Part shown: one piece after another, positions 1 through 9,149 of the stretch
How the letters are laid out: each line of letters begins with the position of its first letter
How positions within the stretch are numbered: position 1 is the first letter of the stretch
Origin: JBFGJY01 sp041576975
GTDB lineage: Bacteria; Pseudomonadota; Gammaproteobacteria; UBA4575
Length of the DNA: 36,717 nucleotides
Assembly: GCA_041576975.1 (NCBI GenBank)
Contig: JBFGJY010000022.1
Span: forward strand, 1 to 36,717
Reading direction: 5' to 3'
Translations under genes and position numbers: made by a program
Notes under the pieces: model-generated
The model's input: the letters and a program-made list of their open reading frames with translations, nothing else
The model's database searches: none
What the model was told of the DNA's origin: nothing

Positions 1-1382
1 TCGATTTTTAATTCGTCAAACGGTAATTTCTTTAAATATTCTAAGGATGCATGTTTGGTGCCATAGTCATCCAGGCTGAATTGCACACCTTGTTTTTTGA
101 ATTTTGTCATCAATAAATGAATTTCATCCGTATTATCAATGTTAGAGGTTTCTGTTAGTTCTATTTTTAACATTTTTGCTAACCAAGGTAGGTTTTTAAG
201 GTTTGATTTTAGTGTCAATTGAAAATCCTTATTTAAAAATCCATTTGCAGTGATATTAAAAGCAATCGGTACAAAAATATTCTTTTCCCGCCAGTCACTC
301 AGTAAAGTCACTATTTTCCTAAGTAACCAAAGATTAATTTTATAAATCAACCCTGCTTGCTCTGCATAAGGGATAAACCGGCCAGGATCGAGTAAGCCAT
401 ACGCTGGGTGCTGCCAACGGATTAAGGCCTCTGCCGAGATAATTTTTTCATCCCTTAATCGAACTTGAGGCTGATAGAACACCCTAAACTGTTCTTCTTG
501 TATGGCGCGCTGCAACATGCCGATGATTTGAATATCTTCGATATAATCTTCTGCTGCTTCGGTATCATAAATAAATACGGAATCACCTCTTTTTTCAGCA
601 ACTATTAGGGCATTCCTAGCTTTTTCTATGAGCTCAATACTGTTCCTTGCATGTTTTGGATACAGCGAAACCCCAATCGATACACCTACATCTGCCGGTT
701 TACCTTCTACCGCTAATGGTTCTTGAACAGATTCCGCAATATTTTTAGAAATGGTATGAATATGCCCTTGTGCGACTACAGGATTAATCAGCACGGCAAA
801 TTCATCACCCCCTAAGCGTGCAATTAGGTCAGATTTTCTCAACACACTACGAATACGATGAGCAATTTCTTGTAAGATAGCATCGCCAACAAAGTAACCT
901 AATGTTTCATTAATAACTTTAAAACGATTGAGGCCGATGATGAGCAATGCAAATTCATCATCCTCTCTGCGTGAGAAACTAAGTGTTTTCTCTAGTTGCT
1001 CATTAAAAAATGTGAGATTGGGTAAAGCCGTTAAATCATCGTGAGTAGCATAGTAATGTTCTAACGCAGAGGATTTGCTTAGATTAACGGCAGTTTCATA
1101 ATTAGAGTTTGTGGCAAACCTGATAAATAGCGCAGTAACGAATGAGCCAATCGTTAAAAAGTAGTGAGACGGTTCCAGCGCGTGTGTGAGACTAAAATAT
1201 AGAAAATAACAAAATAATAAAACTAAAATAATTGCAGTTAAAACGAGTACATCAAAATTCTTAGTTTCTTTTTGAATATTTCGTAGACGTAATAGTTTTT
1301 GGCTTGCTTGGAGGATAAGAAAGATCGCAACACATAGCACAACTGACAATGCATAGTTTTGCCAGTTGTGAGTTACAGACAT
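1..1382 (-). CDS. GGDEF-EAL cyclic-di-GMP protein, 3' end cut by window
   Basis: I read 460 residues before the window ends inside the EAL domain. Three hydrophobic segments (about 9-27, 44-66, 74-90) anchor it in the inner membrane. A GGDEF domain follows, with GGDEF at 191-195 and a possible I-site RKSD at 182-185. An EAL domain then shows EAL at 318-320, Asn376, ELTE at 408-411 and DDYGT at 438-442. The EAL residues needed for c-di-GMP hydrolysis that can be seen are present. In the GGDEF domain the usual D-L-D metal site reads G-L-N (150-152), so cyclase activity is doubtful. I infer a membrane phosphodiesterase whose GGDEF part may be regulatory. The start ATG is preceded by a weak purine stretch and by a small hairpin. 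It lies downstream of fumC on the same strand, separated by 161 bp. Confidence 0.9.
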   Translation of the reverse strand, partial: MSVTHNWQNYALSVVLCVAIFLILQASQKLLRLRNIQKETKNFDVLVLTAIILVLLFCYFLYFSLTHALEPSHYFLTIGSFVTALFIRFATNSNYETAVNLSKSSALEHYYATHDDLTALPNLTFFNEQLEKTLSFSRREDDEFALLIIGLNRFKVINETLGYFVGDAILQEIAHRIRSVLRKSDLIARLGGDEFAVLINPVVAQGHIHTISKNIAESVQEPLAVEGKPADVGVSIGVSLYPKHARNSIELIEKARNALIVAEKRGDSVFIYDTEAAEDYIEDIQIIGMLQRAIQEEQFRVFYQPQVRLRDEKIISAEALIRWQHPAYGLLDPGRFIPYAEQAGLIYKINLWLLRKIVTLLSDWREKNIFVPIAFNITANGFLNKDFQLTLKSNLKNLPWLAKMLKIELTETSNIDNTDEIHLLMTKFKKQGVQFSLDDYGTKHASLEYLKKLPFDELKI

Positions 1383-1392
1383 TTTACACCGC

Positions 1393-1408
1393 CCTAGTTA
1401 AATCTAGG
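1393..1408 (-). other. small hairpin in leader of the GGDEF-EAL gene
   Basis: CCTAG (1393-1397) and CTAGG (1404-1408) form a perfect 5-bp inverted repeat with a 6-nt AT loop. It ends about 10 nt upstream of the GGDEF-EAL start codon, so it could partly mask the ribosome binding site. It is short enough to be chance. Confidence 0.25.
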
Positions 1409-1489
1409 AAAGAAGTGTTGATTGATTAGCGAAGCGACTGAGACAAGGTAAAAAATGGCCGAAAGCGCGGAGCGTATTTGTTTATACAT
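1394..1489 (-). CDS. possible 31-residue membrane micro-ORF
   Basis: An ATG-to-TAG frame of 31 codons lies between fumC and the GGDEF-EAL gene on the same strand. The predicted peptide starts MYKQIR, has a hydrophobic middle (ALSAIFYLVSVASLI) and a basic C-terminus, as expected for a single-span membrane peptide. No convincing Shine-Dalgarno sequence precedes it and I recognise no family. It may simply be a chance frame in the leader of the downstream gene. Confidence 0.15.
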   Translation of the reverse strand: MYKQIRSALSAIFYLVSVASLINQHFFPRFN

Positions 1490-1543
1490 GAGCAATTTGA
1501 GTCCATTTTTATAACGACGTGTCAGAATAAATCAGCGCTTCAT

Positions 1544-2935
1544 TTAGGCTTCCTGGATGCCGCCCTCAGTAAGCTTTGCAGGATCGAGTAGTTTTTTGAT
1601 TTGATCCTCGCTTAAGTCTGTCATCTCTTTGGCCACATCTAAAATTGGCCTGCCGGAGGCATAAGCAGCTTTGGCAATAGCAGCACCTTTTTCATAACCA
1701 ATCACTCGATTCATTGCCGTTACTAAGATTGGGTTTTTACTCAGTGCCGCTTCTAAATTTTCTTCATTCACGGTAAAGCCTTGTATGGCTTTATCAGCTA
1801 ATACCTTAGAAGAATTGGCCAGCAGCTCAATACTTTGTAATAAGTTATATGCAATCACCGGTAACATCACATTCAATTGAAAATTACCGGCCTGCCCTGC
1901 AATGGTAATGGTGGTGTCGTTACCAAGTACTTGTGCACATACCATTGCAACGGCTTCAGGGATAACCGGATTTACTTTGCCCGGCATAATACTGCTTCCT
2001 GGTTGTAAAGATGGTAATGCAATTTCACCTAAGCCCGCTAGTGGACCCGAATTCATCCAGCGTAAATCATTAGCGATTTTCGTTAAGCTCACAGCTAAGG
2101 TTTTTAATGAGCCACTCATTTCCACAGCGGAATCTTGACAGCTCAAACCCTCAAACTTATTTACTTTACTGGTAAACGTGAATTTGCTCAGTTCGGTTAA
2201 ATGTTTGGCAACCAGATCGCCAAACTTTGCATCGGCATTAATGCCACTCCCTACGGCTGTTCCACCTTGTGCTAGCTGGCTAAGGCGACCTAGTGATTGA
2301 TCGATTCTTTCTAATGCATATTCTATTTGTTGTGCCCAAGCACGAAGTTCTTGTCCCATGGTAACGGGCATAGCATCCATAAGATGAGTACGACCGGTTT
2401 TAACATATTGATCGCATTCACTCGCCTTGTTTTGCAATGTGGTTACAAGATGTTTTAGCGCAGGTTTGAGTTCTTCTTCAATTTGTAAACATGCGCTGAC
2501 ATGGATAGCAGTAGGAATAACATCATTTGAACTTTGACTCATATTGACATGATCATTGGGATGCACTTCATTCTCGCCTGCTGCAGTCGCCAAATGAGCG
2601 ATGACTTCATTGGCATTCATATTGGTGCTAGTGCCTGAGCCGGTTTGAAAAATATCAATCGGAAAGTGCTGATCATATTCGCCATCAGCAACCGCTAAAG
2701 CTGCTTTCTTTATGACTGCTTCAATATCTGAACTCATTAATCCCAGCTCTGTATTGGCGCCGGCACAGGCCGCCTTAATAAAACCTAATGCACGTATAAA
2801 TTGTCTTGGTACAACCAAACCGCTGATTGGAAAGTTTTCTACTGCGCGTTGTGTTTGAGCCCCATATAACGCATCTACAGGCACCTTTAGTTCACCCATA
2901 CTGTCTTTTTCAATACGATAATTTGAATCGCTCAT
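1544..2935 (-). CDS. fumC: class II fumarate hydratase (fumarase C)
   Basis: This is a TCA-cycle enzyme that interconverts fumarate and L-malate in the cytoplasm as a metal-free homotetramer. The 463-residue length matches the family (E. coli FumC is 467). The superfamily signature GSSIMPGKVNP lies at about 313-323, with GSGTSTNMNANEV near 99-111, SQSSNDVIPTA near 133-143 and TGRTH near 180-184. I chose the ATG at 2935 because a GAGAAG purine stretch sits about 6 nt before it. An ATG four codons upstream (2947) has no ribosome binding site. It is divergent from purB, another member of the same fumarase/aspartase superfamily, across a 132-bp gap. Confidence 0.95.
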   Translation of the reverse strand: MSDSNYRIEKDSMGELKVPVDALYGAQTQRAVENFPISGLVVPRQFIRALGFIKAACAGANTELGLMSSDIEAVIKKAALAVADGEYDQHFPIDIFQTGSGTSTNMNANEVIAHLATAAGENEVHPNDHVNMSQSSNDVIPTAIHVSACLQIEEELKPALKHLVTTLQNKASECDQYVKTGRTHLMDAMPVTMGQELRAWAQQIEYALERIDQSLGRLSQLAQGGTAVGSGINADAKFGDLVAKHLTELSKFTFTSKVNKFEGLSCQDSAVEMSGSLKTLAVSLTKIANDLRWMNSGPLAGLGEIALPSLQPGSSIMPGKVNPVIPEAVAMVCAQVLGNDTTITIAGQAGNFQLNVMLPVIAYNLLQSIELLANSSKVLADKAIQGFTVNEENLEAALSKNPILVTAMNRVIGYEKGAAIAKAAYASGRPILDVAKEMTDLSEDQIKKLLDPAKLTEGGIQEA

Positions 2936-3019
2936 TTTTCTTCTCATTTATAGTCTATAAAGATTAGTTAAATATTGTTGTTAATATAATTTATTCAACC
3001 CGTTGATTTGGCGCTGTAG

Positions 3020-3025
3020 TATAAT
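3020..3025 (+). promoter_or_regulatory. candidate -10 element for purB
   Basis: A perfect TATAAT stands 43 bp before the purB start codon, in the divergent gap with fumC. The upstream TTGATT at 3003-3008 is only 11 bp away, which is too close for a standard -35. Only the -10 element is supported. Confidence 0.4.
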
Positions 3026-3067
3026 AAGGTTTTGTCCTGCTTACTAATGGATTTACATACTTAACAA

Positions 3068-4435
3068 ATGAATCTTACTTCACTCACTGCAATTTCTCCT
3101 ATCGATGGCCGTTATGCAAACAAAACAAGGAAATTAGAAAATATTGCCAGCGAATATGCTCTAATCAAATATCGCATTATCATTGAGATACACTGGTTAA
3201 AGCAGCTTGCTGCAAGCTCTGGTATACCTGAAGTACCTTCGTTATCACCTACAGCAAGTAAATTTTTAGACGATATCATAACAAACTTCTCAGTCACTGA
3301 AGCACAGCGCGTTAAAGACATCGAAGCAACCACTAACCATGATGTCAAGGCAGTTGAATATTACATAAAAGAAAAAATAGAACTTCAAAAAGAGTTACAA
3401 AAAATTTCAGAATTTATTCATTTTGCTTGCACGTCTGAAGATATTAACAATCTCGCATATGGTTTAATGCTGCGTGATATGCGTAGTGAAGTATTGATAC
3501 CAAGTATTGGAAAAATTGCCGAAGCTTTAAGAGACTATGCGCATCAATTTAAAGACACTTCTATGCTTTCACGTACACATGGACAACCAGCATCACCAAC
3601 CACAATGGGTAAAGAATTTGCAAATGTGTATGCACGAGTACAAAATCAACTCGAAACATTTAAGTCTATAAAAATCTTAGGAAAAATGAACGGTGCAGTA
3701 GGTAACTACAATGCACATATAGTTGCCTACCCTAATGTTGACTGGGAAACATTGTCTTCAAGTTTCATTGAATCACTCGATTTAAGCAATAACCGCTATA
3801 CTACACAAATTGAACCTCATGATTACATCGCTGAATATAGTGACGCACTAAGCAGAATTAACACCATTCTTATCGACTTTTGCAGAGATGCGTGGGCCTA
3901 TATTGCAATAGAATACTTCAAACAAAAAATTGTAAAGGGAGAAGTCGGCTCTTCCACCATGCCTCACAAAGTCAATCCCATTGATTTTGAAAACGCTGAG
4001 GGTAACTTTGGTATAGCTAATGCGTTGTTCCAACATTTTTCTGCAAAATTACCTATCTCACGCTGGCAACGCGATTTAAGCGATTCTACAGTACTGCGTA
4101 ATTTTGGTGTCGCGATAGCGCATTGTGAAATTGGTTATCAGTCATTACTTAAAGGTTTATCAAAGCTTGAAATTAATCAAAGTCAATTGCAACAAGACCT
4201 TGAAAATAATAAACAAGTACTCGCTGAACCCATACAAACTGTGATGCGCAAATATAAAGTTACTGGCGCTTATGAAAAGCTCAAAGAATTAACTCGTGGA
4301 CAAGAGTTTGATAATTATAAAATAGAAGCTTTTATTAAATCTTTAGATCTTCCTGATAGTGAAAAAAATAATTTACTTTCACTTACTGCTTCAAATTATA
4401 CTGGCCTAGCAGAGAAACAAGCTAAAAACTCTTAG
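3068..4435 (+). CDS. purB: adenylosuccinate lyase
   Basis: PurB cleaves SAICAR to AICAR plus fumarate and adenylosuccinate to AMP plus fumarate, so it acts twice in purine synthesis. The 455-residue protein has the usual length. It carries the signature GSSTMPHKVNPIDFENAEGN at 294-313, including the flexible-loop serine at 295. RTHGQPA at 169-175 contains the catalytic histidine His171. The N-terminus (SLTAISPIDGRY) is typical of the proteobacterial long form. The gene ends only 4 bp from the stop of the convergent DUF4340 gene, so there is no room for a separate terminator between them. Confidence 0.97.
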   Translation: MNLTSLTAISPIDGRYANKTRKLENIASEYALIKYRIIIEIHWLKQLAASSGIPEVPSLSPTASKFLDDIITNFSVTEAQRVKDIEATTNHDVKAVEYYIKEKIELQKELQKISEFIHFACTSEDINNLAYGLMLRDMRSEVLIPSIGKIAEALRDYAHQFKDTSMLSRTHGQPASPTTMGKEFANVYARVQNQLETFKSIKILGKMNGAVGNYNAHIVAYPNVDWETLSSSFIESLDLSNNRYTTQIEPHDYIAEYSDALSRINTILIDFCRDAWAYIAIEYFKQKIVKGEVGSSTMPHKVNPIDFENAEGNFGIANALFQHFSAKLPISRWQRDLSDSTVLRNFGVAIAHCEIGYQSLLKGLSKLEINQSQLQQDLENNKQVLAEPIQTVMRKYKVTGAYEKLKELTRGQEFDNYKIEAFIKSLDLPDSEKNNLLSLTASNYTGLAEKQAKNS

Positions 4436-4439
4436 CTAT

Positions 4440-5516
4440 TCAAGCATCTTCATCTACGATAAAGTTTTCTAGTTTTTTAACTAACGCCTCTTGTGTAATC
4501 GTTGGCAAGACAAAGGCCCACCCCACCAGTCTTGGAGCTGTATTTTGTGCGAGCTCCTGTGCTGCGATAGGATCAGAAATTATTGCAGAATCTGATTCAT
4601 CAAGTTCCTGGTTTACATTTTCTGCAACATGCTCTTTGATAAGATCGATATCAAATGTTGAGTAAGTTTCTTCACCATTCGAAAAAGTTTTAGCCGTAAT
4701 AGTCAATCCATCGAAGGTCATAAAAGTAGTGGTAGTTGGCTCAGCAGTTTCTGCTTTTATCTTATCTAATGACGCAACGTCTGTAATCTGTAAAGACGAT
4801 AATGCGTTAGCGACTTGATATATTTCAGATTCTGAAATTTTTTTACCTTCAGGTAAAGAATTTATAAGTGCAAACTCATACTCTTGGGTACCCTTATTTT
4901 CGATTGTGACTACACTTCCATCTGGATGTTGAATCTTTACACTTTTTATACGCTCAGGAGGTATGTCTAAAATATCCTTGCGCAGCCATTTGGTTACATC
5001 TTGGTTTAAATTTAGCTTTTTATTAATCAACCAGCTTTGCTTTTCACCAGCACGCCTAACGTATTGAGAATTTTTACCAGTACTGCCATCTTTACCTGCA
5101 ATAATATTTATCGGCTCGCCTAATCCTTCAATTGAAAACTTCACACCTTGTGCATCTACATCTGTAATATCTTCTACTCCTAGTTTGGCATAATTTTCTG
5201 GGTTTGAGGTCTTAGTCTCAATCAGCTTAGCTTCTGCAATATCGTTAAATACTGTACGTATGGCAGTAATATCTGCCTCATAACTATTTCGGTTTTCAAC
5301 CACCCAGCTATTTTCAGACTTGCTAATTGCAGCAAGTAAAGTGTTTCCTGCTCCATGTATTGTCAGTTTTGATACATCATTAAGCTTTTCAGATAATCCA
5401 GGCACTAAATAAGAATTAGTGCTAATTAATCCATCATTTTGGTTTGTGCTGAAATAGTAAGCTACTCCACCGATGCCAAGCGCGATGATTAAAAAAAATA
5501 ACGATTTTATATTCAT
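4440..5516 (-). CDS. DUF4340 domain protein of a Gld-type ABC transporter operon
   Basis: This 358-residue protein has one N-terminal hydrophobic segment (about 5-22) followed by a long, probably periplasmic region, so it should be membrane-anchored with the bulk outside the cytoplasm. It resembles the DUF4340 family, which is regularly found next to GldF/GldG-like ABC transporter genes and has no established biochemical role. The start overlaps the stop of the gldG-like gene in an ATGA, implying translational coupling as the last gene of a four-gene operon. Residues 70-180 and 185-300 look like two related beta-rich modules, as is usual for DUF4340; this is by eye only. Confidence 0.8.
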   Translation of the reverse strand: MNIKSLFFLIIALGIGGVAYYFSTNQNDGLISTNSYLVPGLSEKLNDVSKLTIHGAGNTLLAAISKSENSWVVENRNSYEADITAIRTVFNDIAEAKLIETKTSNPENYAKLGVEDITDVDAQGVKFSIEGLGEPINIIAGKDGSTGKNSQYVRRAGEKQSWLINKKLNLNQDVTKWLRKDILDIPPERIKSVKIQHPDGSVVTIENKGTQEYEFALINSLPEGKKISESEIYQVANALSSLQITDVASLDKIKAETAEPTTTTFMTFDGLTITAKTFSNGEETYSTFDIDLIKEHVAENVNQELDESDSAIISDPIAAQELAQNTAPRLVGWAFVLPTITQEALVKKLENFIVDEDA

Positions 5517-7414
5517 ATTTTTAAAGCACGCTTTCTTTTTCTACTCCGTACAATGGATAAGATAAGCGCCAATATTGAAATTATTATTGGAACTAAACCA
5601 ATATTAATAAATTTTAGCTTTGTACCAAGTCTCTCGATATCAAGATCAAGATTGTGTCTAACTTGCCTTAATTGTTTGCGAACATTAAATTTTTCTTGCT
5701 GGAATTTTTGAATTTCTGCCTCTTGTTCAGGTGATAGCATTAGTGCATTGGAGTCATCACGCTGTTTTTGTAGTTCTAATAATTTTTGTTCAGTCTCTGA
5801 TAGTTTTGCTTGCAGTGTTTCTTCAGTAGCGCGAAACTTTTGGTCTGCTGCAAGACGTAATTCGTTCACGCGCACAAAAGGACGTGATGATGTCTCGCGT
5901 CCGCGGATGCTTATTAAATCCGTACTACCAATTAAGTTATCAACTGTATTAATTACTAGATCGCCATTATTTGCCCATGAATTAAAAATCTGCTGACCAA
6001 AGAATTCCTGAACTTGCACCCACATGCGATCACTTAAAATGTCAGTATCCGCAATAATAATTAAATTTGCTTCGGTTTGAGTGTTACCTAAATGGGTTGT
6101 ATCAGAATCTTCGTCTTCATCTTCTTGTCCAGCTACTGTAGGTCGGCCATTCGGATAGGCAGAATTAAGTTTGCCTTGCGCACGGCCCATGAGAATATAG
6201 CGTTCTCCTGTTGGATTGAAATTATTAGATAACTGGCTTAAGTCTGGAAGAAAGCGAAAGCGCACTGCATCAACCAGCGAGGCATCGTCACTTGAAGTCA
6301 CGATAGGGCTTATCTGAATATTCGCGCCCTCTTTGGATTTGATATGGCCTGCAACACCAAAACTGACGAGTTCTAGCTCAGATGAGATGACATCTTCAGT
6401 ATTAAGATTTTCTCTACCGATTGCCAATAAACCAAAATGTCGTGATTGCCCCTCATGTGCGCCACCTACGGTGAGTGCATATTTACGATCTAACACTACC
6501 GAAGCTGAGTCGTATTCAATTCCCCATGCATCAAATAGCTGTTTTACATTTGAACTGCGCCCACCCTCTACTTCTAATGGTGAGTCTTGTTGTCGAACGG
6601 GAGTATCAATCTCGGAATGGGGGTCTACAAAAAATATTGCTTTACCGCCACGCATCACAAACTGATCGATGGCATACGATGTAGAATCACTAAGATCCTT
6701 CGGATGCACAACCATCAATATGTCTACATCCTCGTCAATTTTTTTAGTCGCAATATCAAGTTGTTTTAATTCAAACAATTGGCGCATTTGAGCGATGATG
6801 GCCCATGCTTTTGTCATTTGTGTGGTTTCGATATCGAATCCGCCAAACATAGGTAGTTGTGTAATGATACCTACGACAGTCTTTTTCGGATTGGTAAGCG
6901 TATAGAGTAACTTAGTTACATCATATTCTAGAAACTGCTCACGTTGCGGTTGGAAAAAACCGATGATTTCGGCGTCGCCCACGGCATTACTTGCGGCTAA
7001 TCCAAAATAAATATTACCCCCTCTGTTACCAACTGGAACACCTTGTAATCCAAAAGCAGCTGCTTGATCTTCTTCTTCAGAATATGGAACAGGATCAACT
7101 ATGTTAAGTACAATATTTCCATTTGATAATGACTCGTATTCCTGCAAAAGTTCTTTAACTCGAGTTGCATATGTACGCAGCTGTGGCACTCCTTCACTTG
7201 CTTTATCAGAATAAAATAGATACAGCGTAAGCGGCTCTTTAATACTTGAAACAATATTCCGTGTACCTTTCGTAAGGGTGTATAACTCATTTTCAGTTAA
7301 ATCGGCACGCACAGACGTAAATATTGTGCCACTTACCATATTTACCACTAAGAATAAAACAGCAAGAACAACCAAGCCTATCAATGTTATAGATGTTGTT
7401 TTCTGAGTCGCCAT
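5513..7414 (-). CDS. GldG-like ABC transporter auxiliary protein
   Basis: This 633-residue protein has a membrane helix at each end (about 6-28 and 600-620), so its large central part should lie in the periplasm. The layout matches the GldG / ABC_transp_aux family: an N-terminal domain beginning ADLTENELYTL, a Rossmann-like middle with long surface loops, and a Glu/Gln/Lys-rich coiled coil before the last helix (about 525-590). I chose the ATG at 7414, 5 nt after the permease stop. A longer frame would overlap that gene by about 50 nt and add a charged, non-hydrophobic leader. In Bacteroidetes GldG belongs to a gliding complex. In gammaproteobacteria the transported substrate is unknown. Confidence 0.82.
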   Translation of the reverse strand: MATQKTTSITLIGLVVLAVLFLVVNMVSGTIFTSVRADLTENELYTLTKGTRNIVSSIKEPLTLYLFYSDKASEGVPQLRTYATRVKELLQEYESLSNGNIVLNIVDPVPYSEEEDQAAAFGLQGVPVGNRGGNIYFGLAASNAVGDAEIIGFFQPQREQFLEYDVTKLLYTLTNPKKTVVGIITQLPMFGGFDIETTQMTKAWAIIAQMRQLFELKQLDIATKKIDEDVDILMVVHPKDLSDSTSYAIDQFVMRGGKAIFFVDPHSEIDTPVRQQDSPLEVEGGRSSNVKQLFDAWGIEYDSASVVLDRKYALTVGGAHEGQSRHFGLLAIGRENLNTEDVISSELELVSFGVAGHIKSKEGANIQISPIVTSSDDASLVDAVRFRFLPDLSQLSNNFNPTGERYILMGRAQGKLNSAYPNGRPTVAGQEDEDEDSDTTHLGNTQTEANLIIIADTDILSDRMWVQVQEFFGQQIFNSWANNGDLVINTVDNLIGSTDLISIRGRETSSRPFVRVNELRLAADQKFRATEETLQAKLSETEQKLLELQKQRDDSNALMLSPEQEAEIQKFQQEKFNVRKQLRQVRHNLDLDIERLGTKLKFINIGLVPIIISILALILSIVRSRKRKRALKI

Positions 7415-7419
7415 AAATA

Positions 7420-8154
7420 TTAATCTGCCTTTTTCATATCTACAACTAAAGCGTTTGCATAGAGCCAAAAGCCAATCAAAGTGACGAAATAAATAATATC
7501 GCGTAAATCAATTACACCTTTGGCTATAGATGCATAGTGAGTTAAGAAACTCAACGATGATATTGCATCGACAATACTTTGTGGAATCCAAACCTTAAAG
7601 AAATTTAACACCAACGCAGACCCTGCTAGTAAAAATATAAAGCAAATTACAACAGTTATAATGAATGCAATAACTTGGTTTTTAGTCATGGCTGAAATGC
7701 ATGATCCAATGGCTAAAAATCCTCCTGCCATTAAAAAACTACCCAAATAGGCGGCAAATATAACGCCGTTATCTGGATTACCTAAATAATTCACTGTAAT
7801 CCAGATTGGAAATGTCAAAACTAATGCAATTCCAATGAATACCCAAGCAGCCAAATATTTACCCGTCACGGATTGGCCAACTGAAATGGGTAAGGTCATG
7901 AGTAGCTCAATGCTGCCTGTTTTACGTTCTTCAGCCCATAACCGCATTGCAATCGCTGGGACAAGAAATAAATATAACCAAGGATGGAATTGGAAAAATG
8001 GAATTAAATCGGCTTGGCCTCGCTCATAAAAACTGCCAAGATAGAACGTTAATGCGCCACTCATGATTAAAAAAATCACAATAAATACATAAGCAACAGG
8101 AGTAGCAAAATAACTGCTTAATTCACGTTTAAATATTGTAATTATATTTTTCAT
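7420..8154 (-). CDS. ABC-2 type permease, GldF-like
   Basis: This 244-residue integral membrane protein has about six hydrophobic segments. It shows the ABC-2 permease pattern with RLWAEERKTGSIELLMTLP at about 71-89, the cytoplasmic coupling region. It should form the membrane channel of the transporter whose ATPase is encoded just upstream. The genes overlap by 4 nt (ATGA), so the subunits are likely made in a coupled way. The N-terminus (two-residue basic stretch then a hairpin of helices) resembles GldF of the gliding-type transporters. The substrate is not evident. Confidence 0.85.
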   Translation of the reverse strand: MKNIITIFKRELSSYFATPVAYVFIVIFLIMSGALTFYLGSFYERGQADLIPFFQFHPWLYLFLVPAIAMRLWAEERKTGSIELLMTLPISVGQSVTGKYLAAWVFIGIALVLTFPIWITVNYLGNPDNGVIFAAYLGSFLMAGGFLAIGSCISAMTKNQVIAFIITVVICFIFLLAGSALVLNFFKVWIPQSIVDAISSLSFLTHYASIAKGVIDLRDIIYFVTLIGFWLYANALVVDMKKAD

Positions 8155-8873
8155 GTTAATTTAGCACTGGTAATTTCACGAAATATATCTTCCAGTTTAT
8201 CGCTGGCGGACTTGCTTCGAAGACCTTCAGGTGTATCATCAGCTAGAATTTTGCCATCGCTAATAATTATTGCTCGTGTACAAATTGCATCAACTTCTTC
8301 AAGTATATGAGTTGATATGACTATAACTTTCTCCGGAGCGATGCTTTTAATTAATTCTCTCACCTCATGTTTTTGATTTGGATCTAATCCATCAGTAGGC
8401 TCATCTAATATCAATACAGCCGGATCATGTAGAATCGCTTGGGCCAGCCCTACTCTTCTTTTGAAACCTTTGGATAAGGTTTCTATGGATTGATTAAGTA
8501 CTTTGTCGAGATGCAAACGTTCAATAACTTCTTTCTTACGTTCTATTTTTCTCTGGCCTGTTAGCTGACGTACATCTGCGATAAAGTCTAAGTACTGTAG
8601 TGGCGTCATCTCGCCATAACTGGCCGCACCCTCAGGTAAGTAACCAATACGTTTTTTGGTATCTATAGGTTGCTCACTGACATTGAAACCGCAAACATTG
8701 ATTTCTCCCGAAGTTGGTGTCAGAAACCCCGTGATCATTTTCATAGTAGTTGACTTGCCAGCACCATTGGGGCCTAAAAAGCCAAGCACTTCTCCAGGAT
8801 TCACGGAGAAGGATATATCTTCGACGGCAACTAAATGCCCAAACTTTTTACTTAAGTGTTCTATTTTTATCAT
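8151..8873 (-). CDS. ABC transporter ATPase, GldA-like
   Basis: This is a 240-residue nucleotide-binding subunit. It has Walker A GPNGAGKST at 34-42, ABC signature LSKGFKRR at 133-140, Walker B VLILDEPT at 153-160 and the H-loop histidine at 189. It energises the ABC-2 permease encoded immediately downstream. The C-terminal extension after residue 205 is the short type seen in GldA/CcmA-like exporters. As first gene of the ATPase-permease-GldG-DUF4340 operon it is preceded by a 276-bp gap, and a 6-bp stem hairpin sits just before its start codon. Confidence 0.9.
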   Translation of the reverse strand: MIKIEHLSKKFGHLVAVEDISFSVNPGEVLGFLGPNGAGKSTTMKMITGFLTPTSGEINVCGFNVSEQPIDTKKRIGYLPEGAASYGEMTPLQYLDFIADVRQLTGQRKIERKKEVIERLHLDKVLNQSIETLSKGFKRRVGLAQAILHDPAVLILDEPTDGLDPNQKHEVRELIKSIAPEKVIVISTHILEEVDAICTRAIIISDGKILADDTPEGLRSKSASDKLEDIFREITSAKLT

Positions 8874-9149
8874 GTCTTACACTACTCTGAGTGTAGAGGG
8901 GGTCATTCCACCTCGTTAAATTGGCGGCGAAATGTTACTAAAGATTTAGCATTTTTCAAGCACCTATCCGAATCACTATACGTGATATACAGCCAGATTC
9001 CGAGCTCGACTGCTTCACATTTATCCACCTGGTTATGGATACCTTCCAGGAGTTTTAGTTCCCAGGACAGATATAAACAGCGATAAGATCCTTAATTTAA
9101 TGGTTTATACTTTAGTATTATAAGTGACCTAATTTTGAGGATATCAATA
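8874..9149. other. intergenic region between divergent gldA-like and DUF7931 genes
   Basis: No gene is supported here. TACACT (8878-8883) and AGTGTA (8890-8895) form a perfect 6-bp inverted repeat close to the gldA-like start, which could affect its translation. On the plus strand, TATTAT at 9116-9121 is a fair -10 for the next gene, with only a poor -35 about 17 bp upstream. The middle of the gap shows nothing I can name. Confidence 0.4.

Noticed and set aside
2936..2947. Earlier ATG for fumC at 2947
   Set aside because: The four extra residues MRRK are not typical and no ribosome site precedes this ATG, while a GAGAAG site precedes the ATG at 2935.
6333..6665. Plus-strand open frame of 110 codons inside the gldG-like gene
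   Set aside because: It is an antisense shadow of a well-supported coding region, with Ser/Thr/Pro-rich composition and no family resemblance.
7415..7468. Longer start for the gldG-like gene
   Set aside because: It would overlap the permease gene by about 50 nt and place a charged leader ahead of a good membrane helix; the ATG at 7414 fits the operon spacing.
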